Positions 1 to 5,036 of a DNA stretch of 8,338 nucleotides are shown piece by piece. The stretch covers positions 13,702 to 22,039 of the forward strand of contig PLUH01000341.1 of the NCBI GenBank assembly GCA_003164825.1, in the 5' to 3' direction. How positions within the stretch are numbered: position 1 is the first letter of the stretch; every line of letters begins with the position of its first letter. The stretch is from Hyphomicrobiales bacterium (GTDB lineage: Bacteria > Pseudomonadota > Alphaproteobacteria > Rhizobiales > Beijerinckiaceae). A model generated the notes under the pieces. It worked only from the letters and a program-made list of their open reading frames with translations. It ran no database searches and was not told where the DNA came from. Made by a program: the position numbers and the translations under genes.

Positions 1-621
1 CCGCCACAGCGTGGCGGGCGCGGCGAATATTGCGATGGTCAGGAATGTCAGCCCGTGCAGGCCGATGAGCGAGGCGATCTGAGCCAGCGCGAGATTGCTT
101 CCCAGCGCCATGCCGAGGTCGTTCCAGGGAAAGCCGGTGAACAGGAGGCCGCGCGCCCACTCAGTGAGCCCGAGCCCGAACGCGAGGGCGAATACGCGCG
201 ATGGCCCCGGCGACCATAAGGCGCGCGCGATCGCAAAGCCTACGGCTGGAAAGACCGCGAGGACCGCCGGCAGGGCGACGACTCCGAGCGGCAGCGCCCA
301 GGCGAACTTGTCGGCCTCGACCAGGAACGCCGCGCCGACCCACCACAGGCCGGCGAGAAAATAGCCGAAGCCCATCCACCAGCCGGCGCCGAAGGCGGCG
401 CGCATCGAGGCGATCAGCGGCCGTCCGGACCCGCGGTCCTGCGCGCCGTCGATCAGCCAGACCGCGACCGTCAGCGGCAAGGCGATGAGGGCGAATAGCG
501 AAAACGGCGGCAACGCCAGCGCCCCGACCGCGCCCGAGATGAAGGCGATGGCGCGCCGGCGCCAGCCCCAGGACAGGATGACCCCCTCGACGAGCGAGGC
601 CAGAACATTGGCGCGGGGCAT
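1..621 (-). CDS. lnt: apolipoprotein N-acyltransferase, N-terminal part (gene continues past left edge)
   Basis: Lnt is an inner-membrane enzyme that adds the third acyl chain to the N-terminal cysteine of lipoproteins, using phospholipid as donor. Translating the minus strand from 621 gives 207 uninterrupted codons to the window edge. The product is very hydrophobic with several membrane segments. Family-typical stretches are LSWGWRRR (about 16-23), ALPPF (36-40), GYFLAGLWWVGAAFLVEADKFAW (about 86-108, conserved around WWVG), TEWARG (153-158) and FTGFPWN (161-167). The nitrilase-like catalytic domain lies outside the window, so activity cannot be judged. The start is uncertain. ATG at 621 has no purine-rich site upstream. 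An in-frame TTG at 645 has GAGAG (654-658 on the complement) 8 nt before it and would add 8 residues. Family assignment is firm; the exact start is not. Confidence 0.93.
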   Translation of the reverse strand, partial: MPRANVLASLVEGVILSWGWRRRAIAFISGAVGALALPPFSLFALIALPLTVAVWLIDGAQDRGSGRPLIASMRAAFGAGWWMGFGYFLAGLWWVGAAFLVEADKFAWALPLGVVALPAVLAVFPAVGFAIARALWSPGPSRVFALAFGLGLTEWARGLLFTGFPWNDLGMALGSNLALAQIASLIGLHGLTFLTIAIFAAPATLWR

Positions 622-853
622 GACGCTGGAATCGGCAAGGCTCAAGGAAACATCTCTCGTGGACCGTCGAATCGCCTTCGCCGACCATAGCCCCAATAAG
701 GGCTCGGTTCGACTCGGCGCGGGGCGGGTGGCCGCCAGACATTGAGGCGCGAGCCCGGAGCGTGGCTCAATTCGACGGAGCCGATGCCGTCGGAGCGCCG
801 AAACGGCGCCGTTATCGCGAGGGGCCCCATAGGGCGTCGAAAGACGACCGTCC

Positions 854-1028
854 TTCGAGCAGCTGGTGGCGATAGGCGAGGATCCGCTTGGCGACCAGCG
901 ACGAATCCCTTAGCGCCAAGCCTGAATGTCAGGTCAACCCCTTCAGCGATGTGATCGACAAGACGGTCCGTGACCAGGATCTGAATCCGGACGTTGGGAT
1001 GGGAGGCCTGGAAGGCGGTGACCAGCGG
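854..1028 (-). pseudogene. LysR-type transcriptional regulator remnant (middle of effector-binding domain, frameshifted)
   Basis: The minus strand from 1028 reads PLVTAFQASHPNVRIQ, then ILVTDRLVDHIAEGVDLTFRLG. This is the classic opening of a LysR effector-binding domain (PLLxAFxxxHPxVxxxLxxTDRxVDxxxEGVDLxxRxG). At about 911-914 the reading frame shifts by one base, and the homology resumes as LRDSSLVAKRILAYRHQLLE, which is the next LysR segment. Resemblance to the family ends near 854, and a stop follows within about 12 codons. The helix-turn-helix half (roughly the first 100 residues) and the C-terminal half are both missing, so this cannot be a working regulator. It lies head to head with the oxidoreductase fragment at 1030. 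The family match is by eye, from motif memory. Confidence 0.8.
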
Positions 1029-1029
1029 C

Positions 1030-1398
1030 GTTAGACTCGGCGCGGATCAGGTCGCAGCGATCGACGATGGCGACGCCCTAAACGCAGTCGCCCCGGTCGA
1101 CGTGGTCGCCAACACGATCCGCGGACCGACGGCCGGGCGCCTGATCGGCAAGGTGAAGCCGGGCGGCGTGCTCGCTTCGGTTACCGGCGCGCCGGACAAC
1201 GCCAAGCACTTTCCGGCCGTGCGCGTCGTCGCCTTTGTCTCGAAACAGGATGCGAAGACGGTTCTGCACATGGCTCAGGCGGTCAGCGCCGGCAGGCTCG
1301 TCATTCCGATCGACCGCAAGCTGCCCCTTAAAGATGCGGCGGCGGGGCACGCCGCGGTCGAGAACGGCGTCAACGGGAAGGTGCTGCTGGTGACTTGA
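1030..1398 (+). pseudogene. C-terminal fragment of an MDR-family (quinone reductase/alcohol dehydrogenase-like) oxidoreductase
   Basis: This frame encodes about 122 residues resembling the C-terminal half of medium-chain dehydrogenase/reductase proteins. LGADQVAAIDD matches the conserved LGADxVID stretch after the Rossmann glycine motif. PVDVVANTIRGPTAGRLIGKVKPGGVLASV matches the D-V-V-xDTxGG...LKPGGxLVS region. KDAAAGHAAVENGVNGKVLLVT is the typical family C-terminus (AxAHxxxExGxxxGKxVL). Intact members are about 310-330 residues, so the GroES-like catalytic domain and the GxGxxG nucleotide-binding motif are gone. The frame is still open to its normal stop. It also extends 5' to an ATG at 994, but that extension is only the antisense of the LysR remnant, so I do not treat it as a real start. 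Function is presumed lost. Confidence 0.8.
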
Positions 1399-1497
1399 CG
1401 AAACCGCGGGGCGGCGGCCAATGTCGCGCGCCTTCGTTTTGGCCAATTCGGGCGACCCAGGAACGTCACCACCGCCCCCAGGGCCGCCGGCTTCCTC

Positions 1498-2697
1498 TCA
1501 AGGCGTGGTCAACGTGCAGCCGCCCGCGCCCGGGGGCCGGAACGCGTCGGCGGCCGGAATCTTGTCGACGACCGTGAGGTAGTCCCACGGGGTTTTCGAT
1601 TCCGCCGGCGTCTTCACCTTCATGAGGTAGCGGTCGTAGAGCACCCGTCCGTCGGCGCGGACCGTCCCGTTGGCGGTGAACACGTCGTGGATCGGCGCCT
1701 CGCGCATCGCTTTCATGACGGCGCCGGCGTCGTCGGTTCCCGCCTTGGCGACCGCCTCGAGATAGTGGCGGATGGAGGAATAGAGAGCGACCTGGTTGTC
1801 GTTGGGCATCCGCCCACGGCGGGCGTAGAAGCGCTTGGCGAAGGCGCGCGTCTGATCGTCGAGGTCCCAGTACCAGGACTGCATGAAGGTCAGGCCATGG
1901 GCGACGTCGAGGCCGAGCGCATTGACGTCGCTCAAATAGGTGATCGGCGTCGCCAGATATTGCGCCGGCGCGAGATTGAACTCATTGGCCTGCTTGAGCG
2001 CGTTGGAAAGGTCGGCGCCGGTGATGGCGAACACGATCACCTTGGCCTTCGATGCCTGGGCGGCGATCAGAAAAGAGCTGAAATCTGCGGTGTTGAGGGG
2101 CGAGCGCACCGCGCCGACGACGGTTCCGCCGGCCTTGACGATGGCGTCGCGCGCGTCCGCCTCGAGCGAAGCGCCGAAGGCGTAATCGGCGGTGATGAAG
2201 AAGAAGCTGTCGAGCTTCTGCTGGATCAGGAGCCGCATCAGCGCAACCCCGTTCGACCAGTTGTCGGCGTTCCACTGGACGCCGTTCGGCGAGCACGCCT
2301 TGGCGGTGAGGTCGGACGATGAGGCCGAGTCGAAGATGACAATCCGGTCGCGGGCCTTGGCCAGATCCTGGATCGCGAGCGCCACGCCCGAATTGGTGAT
2401 GTCGAAAATCGCTCGCGCGCCGCGCTCGTCGTACCATTGCCGCGCGATCGCGAGGCCGACGTCGACCTTGTTCTGGTGATCGGCGACCAGGAGCTCGATC
2501 GGCTTGCCGAGCACTGCGCCGCCGAAATCCTCGATCGCCATCCTCGCCATCTCGACCGAGCCCGGCCCGGCCAGATCGGCATAGGGGCCGGACTGGTCGT
2601 TCATCACCCCGATGGTGAAGCTTTCGGCGCCACGCGCGAGCGGCGCCGCGGCGGCAAAGGCCAAGAGAAGGCAGAGGGCGAACATTCGCCGGATCAT
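1498..2697 (-). CDS. ABC transporter substrate-binding protein, branched-chain amino acid/amide type (orphan)
   Basis: This is a 399-residue secreted type I periplasmic binding protein (LivJ-like, Peripla_BP_6 class) that should capture a small solute for an ABC importer. The N-terminus MIRRMFALCLLLAFAAAAPLARGAES is a Sec signal peptide with likely cleavage near residue 23-24. It has no lipobox. The first strand FTIGVMNDQSGPYADLAGPGS is typical of the family, as are FFFITADYAFGASLEADA, SPLNTADFSSFLIAAQASKAKVI, the MPNDNQVALYSSIRHYL region and the conserved tail TPWDYLTVVDKIP...GGC. The ATG at 2697 is preceded by GGAG (2705-2708, complement) with 7 nt spacing, which supports the start. No permease or ATPase gene lies within the window on either side. 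The ligand cannot be told from sequence; binding proteins of this group are annotated for amino acids, urea, amides and aromatic acids. Confidence 0.92.
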   Translation of the reverse strand: MIRRMFALCLLLAFAAAAPLARGAESFTIGVMNDQSGPYADLAGPGSVEMARMAIEDFGGAVLGKPIELLVADHQNKVDVGLAIARQWYDERGARAIFDITNSGVALAIQDLAKARDRIVIFDSASSSDLTAKACSPNGVQWNADNWSNGVALMRLLIQQKLDSFFFITADYAFGASLEADARDAIVKAGGTVVGAVRSPLNTADFSSFLIAAQASKAKVIVFAITGADLSNALKQANEFNLAPAQYLATPITYLSDVNALGLDVAHGLTFMQSWYWDLDDQTRAFAKRFYARRGRMPNDNQVALYSSIRHYLEAVAKAGTDDAGAVMKAMREAPIHDVFTANGTVRADGRVLYDRYLMKVKTPAESKTPWDYLTVVDKIPAADAFRPPGAGGCTLTTP

Positions 2698-2800
2698 TGC
2701 GCGGCTCCAGTGATGGCGGTTTGTCTCAGCGTCGCCGAACTTCCGGGCGAAGGCAATGGCCGCGCGATGCGTGCGCGTCGACTTGACCGTCGCAAGGGGT

Positions 2801-2806
2801 TAGAAT
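2801..2806 (+). promoter_or_regulatory. possible -10 element directly before the DUF29 start codon
   Basis: TAGAAT matches five of six positions of the bacterial -10 consensus and ends 5 nt before ATG 2812. If used, transcription would begin at about the start codon, giving a nearly leaderless message. The sequence about 17 nt upstream (TCGACT) is a poor -35. A better -35-like TTGACC at 2783-2788 sits only 12 nt away, which is too close. Weak evidence from sequence alone. Confidence 0.2.
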
Positions 2807-2811
2807 TGCCC

Positions 2812-3252
2812 ATGCCCGCGAAACCGTCACATCGCGACCAGGACTTTTACGCCTGGAGCCTCGAACAGGCGGCGCTGCTGCGCCAACGCCGAATCGCCGA
2901 GGCCGACCTCGACCTCATCGCCGAGGAGATCGAGAGCATGGGCAAGACCGAGAAGCGCGAACTTGTCAGCCGCCTCACGGTCCTCATCCTGCATCTATTG
3001 AAATGGCGCTTCCAGCCGAAAGGCCGGGGCAAGTCCTGGCGCCTGTCGATCGCCAACGCCCGCGACGAGATCGCCGATCTCATCGCCGACAATCCGAGCC
3101 TGAAATCGATGCTCGACGAGGTAATGGCGAAATCCTACCGCTACGCGCGCCGCAAGGCGGCGATCGAGACCAATCTCGGGGAAGAACGGCTCCCCGGCCA
3201 ATGCCCATGGTCGTTCGCGGAGGCGATCGACGAGGGTTTTCTGCCGGAGTAG
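2812..3252 (+). CDS. DUF29 family protein
   Basis: This is a 146-residue protein of the DUF29 family (PF01724), common in cyanobacteria and alphaproteobacteria and of unknown biochemical function. Diagnostic stretches run in order: DQDFYAWSLEQAALLRQRR near the N-terminus, DLDLIAEEIESMGKTEKREL, then SRLTVLILHLLKWRFQP, SWRLSIANARDEI, NPSLKSML, and the closing LPGQCPWSFAEAIDEGFLPE. It is predicted almost entirely helical and cytoplasmic, with no signal peptide or membrane helix. The length matches the family. ATG 2812 starts the protein about where family members begin. AAGGGG at 2794-2799 is 12 nt upstream, rather far, so an in-frame TTG at 2806 with 6 nt spacing is an alternative. The open frame extends much further upstream, but that part is antisense to the binding-protein gene. 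It is divergent from that gene (114 bp gap) and convergent with the PsiF-like gene. Confidence 0.9.
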   Translation: MPAKPSHRDQDFYAWSLEQAALLRQRRIAEADLDLIAEEIESMGKTEKRELVSRLTVLILHLLKWRFQPKGRGKSWRLSIANARDEIADLIADNPSLKSMLDEVMAKSYRYARRKAAIETNLGEERLPGQCPWSFAEAIDEGFLPE

Positions 3253-3274
3253 CCGCGAGCGCGAGCCTTTCGCC

Positions 3275-3520
3275 TCACATGGTCATGGCGTCCTTGGTGC
3301 ACTTCTTGACGAACGAGGTCATCGCCGCGCCGTGCAGGCTCTTGTCCTTGGCCTGGCCCTCGCAGGACGTCCTTTCGCATTTGGTCATGAAGCTGGTCTT
3401 GGCGGCGCCGGCCAGCTTCTTGTCCGTCGCCTGGGTCATGCAGGCGTCGTCGGCATAGGCGAGCGCCGGGGCCCCGGCGATGCCGAGGGCGAGCGCGACC
3501 AGCGCGAGCGTCTTGATCAT
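3275..3520 (-). CDS. small secreted PsiF-repeat-like protein
   Basis: This 81-residue protein has an N-terminal Sec signal peptide (MIKTLALVALALGIAGAPALAYA, cleavage probably near ALA-YA or AYA-DD) and a short mature region made of two similar units. The first is CMTQATDKKLAGAAKTSFMTKCE and the second is CEGQAKDKSLHGAAMTSFVKKCT. Each has the pattern C-x3-A-x-DK-x-L-x-GAA-x-TSF-x2-KC. This resembles the PsiF repeat (PF07769) of phosphate-starvation-inducible PsiF of enterobacteria. Paired cysteines in each unit suggest disulfides in the periplasm. Function in this family is unknown. The ATG at 3520 has GGGAG (3531-3535, complement) about 10 nt upstream. The frame remains open far upstream antisense to the adaptor gene, but the signal peptide and ribosome site fix this short start. 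It is divergent from the efflux operon, with a 177-bp spacer. Phosphate regulation cannot be inferred here. Confidence 0.85.
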   Translation of the reverse strand: MIKTLALVALALGIAGAPALAYADDACMTQATDKKLAGAAKTSFMTKCERTSCEGQAKDKSLHGAAMTSFVKKCTKDAMTM

Positions 3521-3540
3521 GGCGTCTTTTCTCCCGAATC

Positions 3541-3606
3541 GGGGCGCCCCTTGGCGGCCGCTCCAACCATAGAGGCGCGGGCCCGCGCTGGCGAGAGGGC
3601 GCCAGC
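3541..3606. promoter_or_regulatory. cluster of GC-rich inverted repeats in the divergent PsiF-like / efflux spacer
   Basis: Three perfect symmetries occur within 66 bp. GGGGCGCCCC at 3541-3550 is a 10-bp palindrome. A 14-bp palindrome lies at 3575-3588 (GCGCGGG/CCCGCGC). A 7-bp inverted repeat, GCTGGCG...CGCCAGC, has its arms at 3587-3593 and 3600-3606 around a 6-base AGAGGG loop. They could be operators, hairpins in an untranslated leader, or chance in GC-rich DNA. No T-tract follows, so these are not standard intrinsic terminators. Confidence 0.35.
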
Positions 3607-3686
3607 CGCTCCGAGCCGGGAGCCGGCCGCTCGTTTCAATCTTAGGCGAAATGTTGCAAAAGGCCGGTGAGAACCCTGCCTGAACC

Positions 3687-3691
3687 GAAGG
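3687..3691 (+). promoter_or_regulatory. ribosome binding site deciding the long start of the RND adaptor
   Basis: GAAGG lies 6 nt upstream of ATG 3698. It supports the 442-residue form of the adaptor, with its extra hydrophobic N-terminus, over the shorter form that could start at GTG 3878. The only candidate site before that GTG is AAGG about 10 nt upstream, which is also possible but paired with a weaker start codon. Confidence 0.55.
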
Positions 3692-3697
3692 CGGCCG

Positions 3698-5026
3698 ATG
3701 AGGCGGTATATCAACTGGCTGCTGCTTCTGCTCGCCGTGGCGCTCGCGGCGCTTGGCGCGGCGGCGCAGCTTGGGCTCGTTCATGCGCCCTTTCCCGCGC
3801 TCGCTTTCGGCGCGGCCGCCGCCATTTTCGCGGCGCTGCTCATCATTCGCGGTCTGCCGCTCAAGGTTCGCCGGCCGGTGGTGTTTGTCGTTGCACTGGC
3901 TCTCCTGGCCGCGCTGACCGGCGGGCTCGCCTATTTCCAGTTCGTCATCAAGCCGGTGATGGTCAAGGGCTTCATCACCGCCGCGTTCGCGCCGAAACCG
4001 ACGACCGTGACCGCCGAGGCGGCGAGGGTCGAACAATGGCGGCCCGAACTGACCGCGATCGGCACGTTGCGCGCCATCCAGGGCGTCGCCATCGCCCCGC
4101 AGGCCGCCGGCGACGTGACGGCGATCCATTTCGAATCGGGCGACGACGTGGAAGCCGGCGCGCTCCTCATCAACATCGACGATTCGGTCGAGCAGGCCGA
4201 CCTCGCCAACGGCCTTGCGCAATTGAAAAATGCCGATTCGACGCTCGCGCGCCAAAGGACGCTCGTCGCCCAGGGCAATACCCCCCAATCGACCGTCGAC
4301 ACGGCGATCGCGACCCGCGACTCGGCCGCCGCGACCGTCGAGCGGACCCGCGCCGTCATCGCCCAGAAGGCGATCAAGGCGCCTTTCGCCGGCCGGCTCG
4401 GCTTGCGCAACGTCGATCTTGGGCAATATGTCGCGGTGGGAACGAGCCTCGTGACGCTGCAGCGGCTCGACCCGATCTACGCCGACTTTCCCGTGCCCGA
4501 GGAGGCGTTGAACTCGATGGCCACTGGTCAGGCGGTCAGGATGACGGTCGACGCCATCCCCGGCCGCAGTTTCGCCGGCAAGATCGAGGCGATCGACGCC
4601 CGCGTCAGCGCCGAATCGCGCAATGTCACTGCCCGCGCCGTGTTCGCCAATCCGGACCGCAAGCTCTTGCCCGGCATGTTCGCCAATTTGACCGTCACGA
4701 CCGGCGAACCAGCCGCGGTGCTGACGCTGCCGCGCACCGCGATCGTCTACAGCCTCTATGGCGACGACGTCTTTGTCGTCACCCCGGCGCCGCATGCGCG
4801 CGAGCAAGGCGGCACGAGCGACAGCGGCGGCTCGAGCGGCCTCATCGTCGAGCGGCGCCTGGTTCGCGTCGGCCCGGCGCGCGGCGAGAGGATAGCGATC
4901 GAGGAGGGCTTGCGGGCGGGCGAGCGCGTGGTGACCGCCGGCCAGATCAAGCTCCAGGCCTATTCGCCGGTCACCCTCGACGAAACGCCCGCGCTTCCCG
5001 CCCCGGCGGAAACGCCCCGGCCGTGA
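3698..5026 (+). CDS. RND efflux pump periplasmic adaptor (HlyD/MFP family) with three-helix N-terminus
   Basis: This 442-residue protein should bridge an inner-membrane RND pump to an outer-membrane channel. From about residue 100 it follows the family order. The first lipoyl half (about 117-162) includes TAIGTLRAIQGVAIAPQAAGDVTAIHFESGDDVEAGALLINID. A helical hairpin follows (about 163-225), then the second lipoyl half (KAPFAGRLGLRNVDLGQYVAVGTSLVTL, about 228-255). A beta-barrel contains FPVPEEAL, LLPGMFANL and LPRTAIVYS, and the last part is the membrane-proximal domain. A Gly/Ser-rich stretch (GGTSDSGGSSG) sits near residue 370. Usual homologues have one anchor helix or a lipobox. Here three hydrophobic segments precede the domain (about 7-25, 33-50, 61-80), with R51/K56/R58/R59 between the second and third. 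It is followed after 10 bp by the pump gene, so the two form an operon. Substrate is unknown. Confidence 0.93.
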   Translation: MRRYINWLLLLLAVALAALGAAAQLGLVHAPFPALAFGAAAAIFAALLIIRGLPLKVRRPVVFVVALALLAALTGGLAYFQFVIKPVMVKGFITAAFAPKPTTVTAEAARVEQWRPELTAIGTLRAIQGVAIAPQAAGDVTAIHFESGDDVEAGALLINIDDSVEQADLANGLAQLKNADSTLARQRTLVAQGNTPQSTVDTAIATRDSAAATVERTRAVIAQKAIKAPFAGRLGLRNVDLGQYVAVGTSLVTLQRLDPIYADFPVPEEALNSMATGQAVRMTVDAIPGRSFAGKIEAIDARVSAESRNVTARAVFANPDRKLLPGMFANLTVTTGEPAAVLTLPRTAIVYSLYGDDVFVVTPAPHAREQGGTSDSGGSSGLIVERRLVRVGPARGERIAIEEGLRAGERVVTAGQIKLQAYSPVTLDETPALPAPAETPRP

Positions 5027-5036
5027 CGAAAAGCCC

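Noticed and set aside
161..742. 193-residue minus-strand open frame over the lnt region
   Set aside because: It is arginine-rich and low in complexity. A different minus-strand frame gives clear Lnt motifs (WWVG, TEWARG, GFPWN), so this is a shadow.
802..813. Perfect 12-bp palindrome AACGGCGCCGTT upstream of lnt
   Set aside because: It is isolated, about 180 bp from the start codon, with no associated regulator or promoter that I can support. A chance palindrome is plausible.
1416..1444. GGCCAA ... TTGGCC inverted repeat between the MDR remnant and the binding-protein gene as a terminator
   Set aside because: The stem is only 6 bp with a 17-base loop and no T-tract follows on either strand.
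1687..2322. 211-residue plus-strand frame within the binding-protein gene
   Set aside because: It is antisense to a gene with a signal peptide and clear family motifs, and it has no recognisable domain of its own.
2437..2811. Upstream extension of the DUF29 frame
   Set aside because: It is mostly antisense to the binding-protein gene. Family members begin near the DFYAW motif, so the start was placed at 2812.
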